From NCBI GenBank assembly GCA_007118195.1, contig SKSA01000144.1:1-16692 (forward strand): a stretch of DNA of 16,692 bases, in the 5' to 3' direction. Within the stretch, counting starts at the first letter, position 1. Each line of letters begins with the position of its first letter. The position numbers and the translations under genes are program-made. Source of the stretch: Anaerobacillus sp. (GTDB taxonomy: Bacteria; Bacillota; Bacilli; Bacillales; Anaerobacillaceae). This document shows positions 1 through 6,984 of the stretch, one piece after another. Below the pieces are notes generated by a model. The model saw nothing but the letters and a program-made list of their open reading frames with translations, was not told where the DNA came from and made no database searches.

Positions 1-4
1 ACCA
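1..4 (+). tRNA. possible 3' end of a tRNA cut by the window edge
   Basis: The window opens with ACCA, which matches a discriminator base plus an encoded CCA end, seven bases before the first complete tRNA of a cluster. Four bases cannot prove it. Confidence 0.3.
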
Positions 5-10
5 TTTTAT

Positions 11-83
<73 letters not shown>

Positions 84-104
84 CTCTGTTTTAAAAATCT
101 AAGT

Positions 105-189
105 GGAGGGGTAGCGAAGTGGCTAAACGCGGCGGACTGTAAATCCGCTCCCTCCGGGTTCGGCGGTTCGAATCCGTCCCCCTCCACCA
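105..189 (+). tRNA. tRNA-Tyr (anticodon GTA)
   Basis: At 85 bases with a long variable arm, this is a class II tRNA. The acceptor arms are GGAGGGG and CCCCTCC. The anticodon loop contains GTA within ACTGTAAAT. The T-loop GTTCGAATC is present, and A plus CCA is encoded at the 3' end. Confidence 0.96.
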
Positions 190-198
190 TTTAAATTT

Positions 199-273
199 TG
201 GGCTATCGCCAAGCGGTAAGGCAACGGACTTTGACTCCGTCATGCGCTGGTTCGAATCCAGCTAGCCCAGCCA
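199..273 (+). tRNA. tRNA-Gln (anticodon TTG)
   Basis: The acceptor arms TGGGCTA and TAGCCCA pair, with discriminator G and an encoded CCA. The anticodon stem CGGAC/TCCG-type arm encloses anticodon TTG at 231-233. The T-loop is GTTCGAATC. A U1-A72 first pair is usual for tRNA-Gln. Confidence 0.95.
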
Positions 274-278
274 GATAG

Positions 279-354
279 GAGCCATTAGCTCAGTTGGTAG
301 AGCATCTGACTTTTAATCAGAGGGTCGAAGGTTCGAATCCTTCATGGCTCACCA
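279..354 (+). tRNA. tRNA-Lys (anticodon TTT)
   Basis: The acceptor arms GAGCCAT and ATGGCTC pair, followed by A and an encoded CCA. The anticodon stem TCTGA/TCAGA surrounds loop CTTTTAA with anticodon TTT at 312-314. A standard D-arm and a GTTCGAATC T-loop are present. Confidence 0.96.
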
Positions 355-388
355 AAGTTTTTTGCTTAGGCAAAATAACTTTTCATAT

Positions 389-460
389 GCGGGAGTAGTT
401 CAGTGGTAGAACACCACCTTGCCAAGGTGGGGGTCGCGAGTTCGAATCTCGTCTTCCGCT
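389..460 (+). tRNA. tRNA-Gly (anticodon GCC)
   Basis: The acceptor arms GCGGGAG and CTTCCGC pair with one G-T wobble. The anticodon stem CACCT/AGGTG carries anticodon GCC at 421-423. The T-loop is GTTCGAATC and the discriminator is T. No CCA is encoded. Confidence 0.95.
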
Positions 461-474
461 CTCTGTTATATTTT

Positions 475-505
475 GCGGGTGTAGATTAGTGGTAAAACAA
501 GAGCC
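475..505 (+). pseudogene. 5' half of a broken tRNA-Gly copy
   Basis: These 31 bases match the 5' half of the intact tRNA-Gly(TCC) at 638-668 at 30 of 31 positions; the only difference is A for T at position 11 of the tRNA. Identity stops abruptly at the first base or so of the anticodon loop. The following 132 bases contain no matching T-arm or 3' acceptor strand, so this copy cannot fold as a tRNA. It may be a decayed tandem duplicate or one end of a recombination or integration scar that uses the tRNA 5' half as a direct repeat. Confidence 0.85.
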
Positions 506-637
506 ACGAGCGTTACATCTGTGAAAAGACTCCGAGTTGTCTCGACGGATCAACATCTTTGGAAAGCTAGCAGAGGAAGAGACATGATAAGGCCCTTGTG
601 GCGGAGAATATATAGACTTTAATAAATAATATTAAAT

Positions 638-711
638 GCGGGTGTAGTTTAGTGGTAAAACAAGAGCCTTCCAAGCTCTGGTCGTGAGTTCGATTCTCAT
701 CACCCGCTCCA
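638..711 (+). tRNA. tRNA-Gly (anticodon TCC)
   Basis: The acceptor arms GCGGGTG and CACCCGC pair perfectly and are followed by T and an encoded CCA. The anticodon stem AGAGC/GCTCT holds loop CTTCCAA with TCC at 670-672. The T-loop is GTTCGATTC. It is flanked by unusually long spacers for this cluster (132 bases from the broken copy, 139 bases to tRNA-Ala), in which I recognise no gene. Confidence 0.95.
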
Positions 712-850
712 AACTTTCTAGATCGAATAAGTTCTTTGCAGCAATTTGACGACTAAAGGAAGTAACGCAGGAGTTAAGATCCTAAATAATAAAAGATAAT
801 ATATTTGGACTAATAAAATCAAGAATAAACCTTAAAAATTTATTTTACTT

Positions 851-926
851 GGGGCCTTAGCTCAGCTGGGAGAGCGCCTGCCTTGCACGCAGGAGGTCAG
901 CGGTTCGATCCCGCTAGGCTCCACCA
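851..926 (+). tRNA. tRNA-Ala (anticodon TGC)
   Basis: The acceptor arms GGGGCCT and AGGCTCC pair with a G-T wobble, followed by A and an encoded CCA. The anticodon stem CCTGC/GCAGG surrounds loop CTTGCAC, giving anticodon TGC at 884-886. It is the last gene of the cluster, followed 18 bases later by a terminator. Confidence 0.96.
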
Positions 927-944
927 ATTACATATACTAATACG

Positions 945-975
945 AAAACCCTAGATTATCTAGGGTTTTATTTTT
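945..975 (+). terminator. Rho-independent terminator of the tRNA cluster
   Basis: An 11-bp perfect stem, AAAACCCTAGA (945-955) with TCTAGGGTTTT (959-969), has a 3-base loop and is followed by ATTTTTAT. The symmetric T and A flanks suggest it may also stop the convergent minus-strand transcript from the Spo0E-like gene. Confidence 0.92.
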
Positions 976-1052
976 ATGGCAGGGGAAATTAGTGATGTGA
1001 TCAAGAAGATAAAGGAAAGTCACTTTTTTACGTAATGGTTACCCCTCTAGTT

Positions 1053-1259
1053 TCAACCGACTTTTTTTGAGTGTTTATAACAATGTTTACTATTTTCTTT
1101 TTGATACTTAGTATAAATGTTTAATAGCTTGTCCAATTTTTGACTAGCAATAATAACCTCTTCTGAATTAAGGGGCTTTTCTTTAGCTAGTGTAATCATA
1201 TGTTTTCTTGCCTTATCAATTCTGCAAAGAATAACATTTTTCGCTTGACTATTTTCCAT
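1053..1259 (-). CDS. Spo0E-like aspartyl-phosphate phosphatase
   Basis: This is a 68-residue protein. Known members of this small helical-hairpin family remove phosphate from Spo0A (or a related response regulator) and so delay sporulation. The signature is visible: SEEVI followed by SQKLD at residues 39-43 and then a Tyr-rich second helix, matching the SQ-x-LD motif of the Spo0E/YisI/YnzD group, with Asp43 as the expected catalytic residue. The ATG is preceded by a strong GGGAGG site. The protein ends in a basic Lys/His-rich tail. The gene stands alone, convergent with the tRNA cluster and divergent from sigW. A sigma-B-type promoter lies upstream. The family is clear; which paralogue it is and its exact phospho-target cannot be told from sequence. 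Confidence 0.87.
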   Translation of the reverse strand: MENSQAKNVILCRIDKARKHMITLAKEKPLNSEEVIIASQKLDKLLNIYTKYQKENSKHCYKHSKKVG

Positions 1260-1291
1260 GCTAATGCCTCCCTTTTTCTATTTGTTTAATA

Positions 1292-1316
1292 ATACCCGAT
1301 AGTCTAAAAATAAAAC
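1292..1316 (-). promoter_or_regulatory. sigma-B-type promoter for the Spo0E-like gene
   Basis: Read on the minus strand, GTTTTA is followed after 13 bases by GGGTAT, close to the sigma-B consensus GTTTAA-N12 to 15-GGGTAT. It lies about 33 bases upstream of the ATG. This suggests general-stress control of the phosphatase. A weaker sigma-A-like alternative, TTGGAA-16-TAGACT, overlaps it. Confidence 0.65.
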
Positions 1317-1371
1317 ATTTTTTCCAAAAAAGTGGGGATTTCTATTTTATCCATGATAAAATAAAAATTAT

Positions 1372-1398
1372 TGAAACCTATTTGGACGTTTTTTCGTA
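1372..1398 (+). promoter_or_regulatory. sigma-W autoregulatory promoter
   Basis: TGAAAC (1372-1377) and CGTA (1395-1398), separated by 17 bases, match the known sigma-W consensus TGAAAC-N16 or 17-CGTA, with a T-run in the spacer. It lies about 35 bases upstream of the sigW ATG, as expected for positive autoregulation of the sigW-rsiW operon. Confidence 0.9.
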
Positions 1399-1433
1399 AA
1401 TAGAGTAACCGCATAGAGCGGAGGTATATAATA

Positions 1434-1997
1434 ATGGAGATATTAATAAAGAGGATCATATTAGATGTAAGAAAAGGCGATCAGGAAGCTTTTGCTGAGT
1501 TAGTTGACCTTTATAAAGATAAGGTATATCAGATTTCTTATCGGATGGTAGGGAATGTTCATGAGGCACAAGATATTGCCCAGGAGGCTTTTTTGAGAGC
1601 TTATATGAATATTGATAGTTACGATGTAAATAGAAAGTTTTCTACTTGGTTGTTTCGGATAGTGACGAATCTTTCCATTGATCGATTGCGAAAGAAAAAA
1701 CCTGATTTTTATTTAGACCAGGAAGTAGAAGGAGCGGAAGGGTTAACTTTATCCTCGCAAATTGCAGCTACCCAAGAGCTTCCCGAAGATCAAGTGATTT
1801 CTCATGAGTTACAACATTGGATTCAAGAGGAAATTTTAAATTTACCTTTAAAATATCGTTCAGCCATTATATTAAAGTATATTGAGGATTTGTCTTTAAA
1901 AGAAATAAGTGAAGTCTTAGATATCCCAGTGGCAACCGTGAAGACGAGAATCCATAGAGGTAGAGAAGCTCTTAGAAAGAAATTAAGTGGTAAATAA
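1434..1997 (+). CDS. sigW: ECF RNA polymerase sigma factor SigW
   Basis: This is an extracytoplasmic-function sigma factor of 187 residues, the same length as B. subtilis SigW. It directs RNA polymerase to genes for resistance to envelope stress, membrane-active antimicrobials and alkaline shock. Region 2 (about residues 20-90) contains the core-binding and -10-recognition helices, including DIAQEAFLRAY and FSTWLFRIVTN. Region 4 (about 136-184) has the -35-binding helix-turn-helix with SLKEISEVLDIPVATVKTRI. The ATG follows a GGAGG site. The gene has its own sigma-W promoter and is followed 13 bases after its stop by rsiW, its anti-sigma factor, the usual pairing. Confidence 0.97.
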   Translation: MEILIKRIILDVRKGDQEAFAELVDLYKDKVYQISYRMVGNVHEAQDIAQEAFLRAYMNIDSYDVNRKFSTWLFRIVTNLSIDRLRKKKPDFYLDQEVEGAEGLTLSSQIAATQELPEDQVISHELQHWIQEEILNLPLKYRSAIILKYIEDLSLKEISEVLDIPVATVKTRIHRGREALRKKLSGK

Positions 1998-2010
1998 AGG
2001 AGAGAGTAAA

Positions 2011-2640
2011 ATGAAGTGTAATAAAGAAATAGTCTCCTTAATGCATAAGTATTTCGATGAAGAAATAAGTGAATTAGAGCGGGAGAAGTTGAACATTCAT
2101 TTAAATAAATGCCAATCTTGTAAAGATCATATGAATGAATTAAAGAAATCGATTGCCTTTGTTCAAAGTTCTTCTCATATCGAGGCACCATCAAATTTTA
2201 CTGACCTTGTCATGAGCCAGTTGCCTGAGCAAAAGTCATCCATCAGTTGGAAGCGGTGGATGAAGAGACATCCAGTCTTTGTTGCTGCATCTATTTTTAT
2301 TATATTAATGGCGACTAGTATGTTTTCGGTTTGGCTTGATGGAGGTAATGAGCTTTCGGTTTCAGGTGAGGCTAACTTAATCATCGATAAGGAAAGAAAT
2401 TTAGTCGTAGTTCCTGAAGGAGAAGTCGTTCATGGTGATTTAGTCATAAGAAATGGCGGCTTACAAGTAGAAGGGCAAGTTAATGGAAACGTGACTGTAA
2501 TTAATGGTGAAAAATACATGGCACAAGCTGGTAATGTCGTTGGTAATATTGAGGAAATAAATAGAGGATTAGAGTGGTTTTGGTACAATATTAAATCTTT
2601 CTTCTCTGATGTCATTAATATTTTTGATGAAAAGAAATAA
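2011..2640 (+). CDS. rsiW: anti-sigma-W factor RsiW
   Basis: This 209-residue single-pass membrane protein holds SigW inactive until it is cut by PrsW and then RasP. The cytoplasmic N-terminus has the zinc anti-sigma motif: Cys3, His30, Cys34 and Cys37 (H-x3-C-x2-C). One transmembrane segment spans about residues 88-108. The extracellular part (about 110-209) carries short Val/Gly-rich beta repeats like those of B. subtilis RsiW (PEGEVVHGD, VNGNVTVINGEKYM). The frame is open further upstream to a GTG at 1987 overlapping sigW, but the ATG at 2011 has the AAGGAGAG site at proper spacing and gives the family's usual N-terminus, so it is chosen. Confidence 0.96.
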   Translation: MKCNKEIVSLMHKYFDEEISELEREKLNIHLNKCQSCKDHMNELKKSIAFVQSSSHIEAPSNFTDLVMSQLPEQKSSISWKRWMKRHPVFVAASIFIILMATSMFSVWLDGGNELSVSGEANLIIDKERNLVVVPEGEVVHGDLVIRNGGLQVEGQVNGNVTVINGEKYMAQAGNVVGNIEEINRGLEWFWYNIKSFFSDVINIFDEKK

Positions 2641-2648
2641 ATAACGCA

Positions 2649-2731
2649 AGAAGAGGCTAAAAGTCAAAGTTTATCCCTTTAGTTATGGAGTAGTTATTAG
2701 TGGATAATAAACTTATTTTAGCTTCTTTTTT
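2649..2731 (+). terminator. long hairpin terminator after rsiW
   Basis: The left arm 2649-2664 (AAGAGGCTAAAAGT core) pairs with ACTT-A-TTTTAGCTTCTT (2711-2727), followed by a T-run to 2731. Inside it, AAGTTTATCC (2667-2676) can pair with GGATAATAAACTT (2702-2714) with a short bulge, giving one long stem that competes with the outer one near 2711-2714. The T-run fits a Rho-independent terminator ending the sigW operon. The 83-base span is longer than usual. Confidence 0.75.
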
Positions 2732-2897
2732 CTATGATCGTAAAATATTGTTTATACTATAAAAAAGTACTTCGATTTAACTTAAGAAATTAGGAGATAG
2801 GAAAATTGGTTGTTCCAATTTGTTCTTGATGTAAAGAAGACTTGTAGTTCATCACCGAACCAATAGTGTAAACCATATTATTCTAAATACGAAGATG

Positions 2898-2926
2898 CTG
2901 ATATAGAATCAACCATATGATATAAT
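2898..2926 (+). promoter_or_regulatory. probable sigma-A promoter of cdaA-cdaR-glmM
   Basis: A perfect TATAAT (2921-2926) is preceded by an extended -10 TG (2918-2919) and, 17 bases upstream, by CTGATA (4 of 6 matches to TTGACA). It sits about 50 bases before the cdaA start. The rest of the 336-base gap between rsiW and cdaA holds the rsiW terminator and about 165 bases in which I see nothing definite. Confidence 0.65.
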
Positions 2927-2976
2927 TAAAAAGTTACAAACCTCATTATAAAGAACTATTGTTTGGAGGAAAAATG

Positions 2977-3798
2977 ATGTTACCCGAAGATATACAACTT
3001 CTTAATATTTTAAGAATCGCTATAGATATTTTGCTCGTTACATTTGTTATATATAAAATTATCATGATTATTCGTGGTACTAGAGCAGTGCAGTTACTTA
3101 AAGGAATTATAGTTATTTTAGCTGTTTGGTTCTTGAGTGGCTACTTAGGTTTACATACACTTAGATGGATTATGTCTCAAGCGGTTATTTATGGTCTGCT
3201 TGCGATTATCATTATTTTCCAACCTGAATTACGGAGAGCATTAGAGCAGTTAGGACGAGGGAAATTTTTATCGAGAAGTAGTTCAATTGATGATCAAGAA
3301 ATGGAGAAGTCGATTGACGAGATTGTTAAAGCATCCATCTACATGGGAAAACGTCGTATTGGAGCGTTAATTTCAATTGAACGAGAAACCGGTATGAATG
3401 ATTATATTGAAACAGGAATTCCTGTGAAAGGAAAATTAACTTCCGAATTGCTAATTAATATTTTTATACCAAATACCCCTCTTCATGATGGGGCAGTAAT
3501 AATAAAAAGCCATCAAATTATGGCAGCTGGCTGTTATTTACCTTTATCTGAAGATCCGTTTATCTCCAAAGAATTGGGTACAAGGCATCGTGCAGCATTA
3601 GGGATTAGTGAAGTAACTGATAGTATTACGGTCGCTGTTTCAGAAGAGACAGGAAATATATCCGTGACTAAAAATGGAGAGATCCATAGAGATTTAGATG
3701 AAGAAGCATTAAAAGAGATTTTAATGCAAGAACTAGTAACAGCTTTGAAAACGAACTCGACTTCTCTTTGGCAGTGGGGAGGGAAGAAAAATGGATAA
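2977..3798 (+). CDS. cdaA: diadenylate cyclase CdaA
   Basis: CdaA makes cyclic di-AMP from two ATP at the membrane; c-di-AMP controls potassium uptake, osmotic balance and wall homeostasis. The protein is 273 residues, equal to B. subtilis CdaA. Three transmembrane helices occupy about residues 14-33, 38-56 and 65-81. The DAC domain follows, with the catalytic motifs DGA at 171-173 (TPLHDGAVI) and RHR at 203-205 (GTRHRAALG). The frame extends upstream to a TTG at 2959 that overlaps the Shine-Dalgarno site; ATG 2977 sits 7 bases after GGAGG and aligns with the known N-terminus (M-L-P-E-D-I), though ATG 2974 is possible. It overlaps cdaR by 8 bases, so the two are probably translationally coupled. 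Confidence 0.97.
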   Translation: MLPEDIQLLNILRIAIDILLVTFVIYKIIMIIRGTRAVQLLKGIIVILAVWFLSGYLGLHTLRWIMSQAVIYGLLAIIIIFQPELRRALEQLGRGKFLSRSSSIDDQEMEKSIDEIVKASIYMGKRRIGALISIERETGMNDYIETGIPVKGKLTSELLINIFIPNTPLHDGAVIIKSHQIMAAGCYLPLSEDPFISKELGTRHRAALGISEVTDSITVAVSEETGNISVTKNGEIHRDLDEEALKEILMQELVTALKTNSTSLWQWGGKKNG

Positions 3799-5083
3799 AT
3801 TGTACAATAATCCTTGGTTTGTAAAGGTAACATCCTTTTTTATTGCGGTCATGCTTTTTGCAATGGTTAATTATGATAATGTGAACAACCAACCCGGGGT
3901 ACTACCTACCATTACTAACGGTTCCTATACATTAGAAGAAGTTCCGTTACTTGTGCAATATGACGAAGAAAAATATGCCATTACAGAATTAGTTGAACAT
4001 GTACAAGTAAATTTAAGAGGACCGCAAAATGTTCTGAACTTGCTACAAATTGCACGACCATCTTATGAAGTATTTATTGATTTACGAAATTTAGATCCTG
4101 GAACTCATAGTGTTGCTGTTCAATATAGAAACTTTCCCAATGAAGTGACTGTAAACATCGTTCCACAAACAGTTAGGGTAACTATAGAAGAAAAAAGAAC
4201 GATCTCGTTACCAGTAGAAATAGACTTAATCAATAAAGCAGAAATAAAAGATGGCTATAGTGTCGGTGAGCCAATCGTTAATCCGGTAAATGTTGAAATT
4301 ACTGCTGCTGAGAGCATTTTAAGGCATGTAGCATTTGCCAAAGGTTTCGTTGATATTCAAGATGTTAAACATAGTATTGAAACGAGTGTTCCAGTCAAAG
4401 TTTATGACCAGCAAGGGAATGAACTCCATCTTAATGTAAATCCAGCGGTTGTTGATGTAAAAATCCCTGTAACAAGTCCTAATAAAGATGTACCATTAAA
4501 GGTAAATCGATTAGGTGAGCTACCAGAGGGATTAAGTATTCGTTCGATTACTACAGACCCTAAAGAAGTAACGCTCTATGGACCAAATGAAGTACTAAAT
4601 GAGATTTCTTATATAGACGGGTTAGAAATCGACTTATCGACCATTACTGAAAATACAATTTTTGAAGTGGAAGTACCAGTACCAGAAGGAGTCGAAGAAG
4701 TGTCCCCATCTGTTGTTAATGTCATCGTCGAAGTCGACTTAGAAGAAATATTGGGGATCGATGATCTACCGATTGAGGTAATAGGGTTGACAGAACGAAT
4801 GGAGGCTACCTTTGTAACTCCTGAAGAAGGGACAGTTACTTTAACGGCAAAAGCTTCCCCAACGACGATGGAACGATTACAAACAGAAGATATTCGTGTT
4901 TATATAGATGTCAACCAATTATCCGTCGGTGAGCATGAGGTTCCCCTTCATATAAGCGGGCCTCAAAACGTTACTTTTCAAAGCTCATTAACAGACGTAA
5001 CGGTTATTATTTCAGAAGTGTTAAGTGCTGGTGACGACGATAGTAGTAGTGAAAGCGATGATTTAGATGAGGAAACGACGTAA
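3791..5083 (+). CDS. cdaR: CdaA regulatory protein CdaR (YbbR domains)
   Basis: CdaR is a membrane-anchored extracytoplasmic protein that binds CdaA and modulates c-di-AMP synthesis. It is 430 residues with one N-terminal transmembrane segment (about 10-27) followed by four YbbR-type beta repeats at roughly 48-130, 136-225, 232-312 and 319-405. Recurrent elements such as LRGPQNVL and LYGPNEVL mark the repeats. The C-terminus is a strongly acidic low-complexity tail of Asp, Ser and Glu that would lie outside the cell, somewhat shorter overall than B. subtilis CdaR. A GGGAGGG site lies inside the end of cdaA, and the two frames overlap. The gene is followed 45 bases later by glmM in the same direction, the conserved c-di-AMP/cell-wall operon order. 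Confidence 0.95.
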   Translation: MDKLYNNPWFVKVTSFFIAVMLFAMVNYDNVNNQPGVLPTITNGSYTLEEVPLLVQYDEEKYAITELVEHVQVNLRGPQNVLNLLQIARPSYEVFIDLRNLDPGTHSVAVQYRNFPNEVTVNIVPQTVRVTIEEKRTISLPVEIDLINKAEIKDGYSVGEPIVNPVNVEITAAESILRHVAFAKGFVDIQDVKHSIETSVPVKVYDQQGNELHLNVNPAVVDVKIPVTSPNKDVPLKVNRLGELPEGLSIRSITTDPKEVTLYGPNEVLNEISYIDGLEIDLSTITENTIFEVEVPVPEGVEEVSPSVVNVIVEVDLEEILGIDDLPIEVIGLTERMEATFVTPEEGTVTLTAKASPTTMERLQTEDIRVYIDVNQLSVGEHEVPLHISGPQNVTFQSSLTDVTVIISEVLSAGDDDSSSESDDLDEETT

Positions 5084-5128
5084 TTTACTAGATAAAATAG
5101 GCTTGTAAATTTAAGGAGAGATATGACA

Positions 5129-6478
5129 ATGGGAAAATATTTTGGAACTGATGGCGTCAGGGGAGTTGCTAATACAGAATTAACACCGGAGATTGCTTTT
5201 AAGCTAGGAAGATATGGTGGCCATGTCTTAACAAAAAATAGTACTGAAAAGCCGAAAATATTGATCGGTAGAGACACACGTATTTCTGGACATATGTTAG
5301 AAGGTGCATTAGTTGCTGGTTTACTTTCGATAGGTGCAGAGGTCATGCGATTAGGTGTTATATCGACTCCAGGTGTTGCCTTTTTAACTAAAGCGTTAAG
5401 TGCACAAGCAGGTGTGATGATTTCGGCATCACATAACCCTGTAGAAGACAATGGCATTAAGTTTTTCGGTCCAGATGGTTTTAAGTTGTTGGACCATCAA
5501 GAAGATGAAATTGAAAAGCTCTTAGATAAAGCTGAAGATCAACTTCCACGTCCTGTTGGTGCAAATGTTGGTCAAGTAAATGATTATTTTGAGGGTGGCC
5601 AAAAATATTTACAGTTTTTAAAGCAAACGGTTGAAGAAGATTTTTCGGGGATCCATATTGCCCTTGATTGTGCTCACGGAGCAGCATCTTCCATAGCACC
5701 ACATTTATTTGCGGATTTAGAAGCTGACATTTCAACAATTGGCACAAACCCAAATGGTGTCAATATTAATGACGGAGTTGGCTCAACGCACCCTGAAACG
5801 TTAGCAAAGGTTGTTGTTGAGAAAGGTGCACATATCGGTTTAGCTTTTGATGGTGATGCAGATCGTTTAATTGCCATCGATGAAGGTGGTAATATTGTTG
5901 ATGGCGATAAAATTATGTTCATTTGTGCAAAGTATTTTAAAGAAAAAGGTCGTTTGAAGCACCAAACCATTGTTTCTACTGTAATGAGTAACTTAGGTTT
6001 TTATAAAGCTTTAGAGGAAGTAGGCATCGTTACTAAACAAACGGGTGTAGGTGACCGTTATGTGATGGAAGAAATGAGAAAAGGTGGCTATAACCTGGGT
6101 GGAGAGCAATCTGGTCATATTATTTTTCTTGATTATAATACAACAGGTGATGGAATGCTTTCAGCGCTACAATTAGTGAACATTATGAAAGTGACGGGAA
6201 AACCTCTTTCTGAACTTGCTTCTGAACTAGAGACCTACCCACAAAAGTTAGTGAACGTTAAAGTGAAAAATAAAGAAGCGTTACTAACGAATAGTATTAT
6301 TGCTGACGAAATTCGTCGAGTTGAAGAAGCGATGGCTGGTAACGGGCGGATTTTAGTGCGCCCTTCTGGAACAGAGCCGCTCGTACGTGTAATGGCAGAA
6401 GCTCCTACAATGGAACTTTGTGATCAATATGTTCAAGAAATAGTAGATGTAGTTAAGAAAGAGTTAGGTTCTATATAA
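5129..6478 (+). CDS. glmM: phosphoglucosamine mutase GlmM
   Basis: GlmM converts glucosamine-6-phosphate to glucosamine-1-phosphate, the step between GlmS and GlmU toward UDP-GlcNAc for peptidoglycan. It has 449 residues, close to the family's usual length. Visible motifs: the phosphoserine loop SASHNP (Ser101), the metal loop DGDADR at 241-246, the sugar-binding loop GEQSGH at 325-330 and the phosphate-binding [10 protein letters not shown] at 411-420. The metal loop has Ala where many GlmM proteins have Gly; the three Asp ligands are intact. An ATG at 5123 is only 2-4 bases from the AAGGAGAG site, while ATG 5129 has good spacing and the standard MGKYFGTDG start. In B. subtilis, GlmM also interacts with CdaA. 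Confidence 0.97.
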   Translation: MGKYFGTDGVRGVANTELTPEIAFKLGRYGGHVLTKNSTEKPKILIGRDTRISGHMLEGALVAGLLSIGAEVMRLGVISTPGVAFLTKALSAQAGVMISASHNPVEDNGIKFFGPDGFKLLDHQEDEIEKLLDKAEDQLPRPVGANVGQVNDYFEGGQKYLQFLKQTVEEDFSGIHIALDCAHGAASSIAPHLFADLEADISTIGTNPNGVNINDGVGSTHPETLAKVVVEKGAHIGLAFDGDADRLIAIDEGGNIVDGDKIMFICAKYFKEKGRLKHQTIVSTVMSNLGFYKALEEVGIVTKQTGVGDRYVMEEMRKGGYNLGGEQSGHIIFLDYNTTGDGMLSALQLVNIMKVTGKPLSELASELETYPQKLVNVKVKNKEALLTNSIIADEIRRVEEAMAGNGRILVRPSGTEPLVRVMAEAPTMELCDQYVQEIVDVVKKELGSI

Positions 6479-6500
6479 TCTCAAGGCGCTTACGCATTTC

Positions 6501-6545
6501 TATGCACAGTTAGCACTATTTACGTGCACTGTGCATATTTTTATA
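6501..6545 (+). terminator. terminator after glmM
   Basis: TATGCACAGT (6501-6510) pairs with ACTGTGCATA (6528-6537), extended inside by GCAC/GTGC after a 2-base bulge, and is followed by TTTTTATATTATA. This separates glmM from the independently regulated glmS. Confidence 0.9.
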
Positions 6546-6592
6546 TTATAGCAACTTTATGTTGTTTGGAAAAATTTAGTCAAAATTACTAA

Positions 6593-6622
6593 TTGACGGT
6601 TTTTATGAATATGTAGTATGAT
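6593..6622 (+). promoter_or_regulatory. sigma-A promoter of glmS
   Basis: TTGACG (6593-6598) and TATGAT (6617-6622) are separated by 18 bases, each 5 of 6 to consensus. Transcription would start near 6629, about 45 bases before the ribozyme cleavage site. Confidence 0.8.
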
Positions 6623-6672
6623 TAACTTTGATTTTAAGAAAGAGAGGAGGACCGGACAGCATATATTGGAAA

Positions 6673-6838
6673 GCGCCTGAACTATTCTCATGGACGGGAA
6701 ATGGAATAGTTGACGAGGAAGAGGTTTATCGAAGAAATCGGCGGATGCCTCTCGGTTGCTACACCACAATCGTAAACTTTAGTGAAAAACAGGAAGGTGA
6801 CTTCTTGAACAAAGGCTAAAGTATTGGTGCTCTGCGAA
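6673..6838 (+). promoter_or_regulatory. glmS ribozyme (GlcN6P-activated self-cleaving riboswitch)
   Basis: This is the catalytic RNA in the glmS leader. It uses glucosamine-6-phosphate as coenzyme to cut its own mRNA, which is then degraded, giving feedback on GlmS. The sequence shows the signature start AGCGCC with cleavage expected between A6672 and G6673, the P1 stem AACTATTC/GAATAGTT, the conserved TTGACGAGG, and the core TTTATCGAAGAAATCGGCGG then ATGCCTCTCGGTTGC. The 3' P3/P4 portion ends roughly at 6838; that boundary is approximate. It sits about 50 bases downstream of the promoter and about 146 bases before the glmS ATG. Confidence 0.94.
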
Positions 6839-6854
6839 GAAAATAACGTAAAGA

Positions 6855-6963
6855 GTGGGGCAAGAAGCCCCAAGTTTAATCAAGCACTTGGAATGTTAAA
6901 ATTCATTAAATAGGATTGTTCGTTTATTTAGCAATACTATTCAATGCTTTTTTCTTGCCCCAC
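6855..6963 (+). other. structured leader segment between glmS ribozyme and glmS
   Basis: GTGGGGCAAGAA (6855-6866) is perfectly complementary to TTCTTGCCCCAC (6952-6963), which ends just before the glmS Shine-Dalgarno site (GGGAGG 6968-6973). Inside are CCAAG/CTTGG (6870-6891) and TAGGATTG paired with CAATACTA with one mismatch (about 6911-6938). The left arm can instead form a tight local hairpin, TGGGGC-AAGAA-GCCCCA (6856-6872), so two folds exclude each other. No protein is encoded. It could be an RNA switch, an mRNA-stabilising structure or a small palindromic repeat insertion. Confidence 0.6.
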
Positions 6964-6984
6964 CAGAGGGAGGAATAATAAATT

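Noticed and set aside
1987..2010. Upstream GTG start for rsiW
   Set aside because: It overlaps sigW and includes the ribosome site; ATG 2011 gives the conserved N-terminus including zinc ligand Cys3.
5721..5925. Altered metal loop DGDADR in GlmM as a defective active site
   Set aside because: All three Asp ligands and the active Ser are present, and Ala at this position occurs in the wider phosphohexomutase family, so activity is expected.
6628..6819. Plus-strand 63-codon ORF upstream of glmS
   Set aside because: It lies within the glmS leader and ribozyme, whose conserved RNA sequence explains the region. Its composition is not protein-like.
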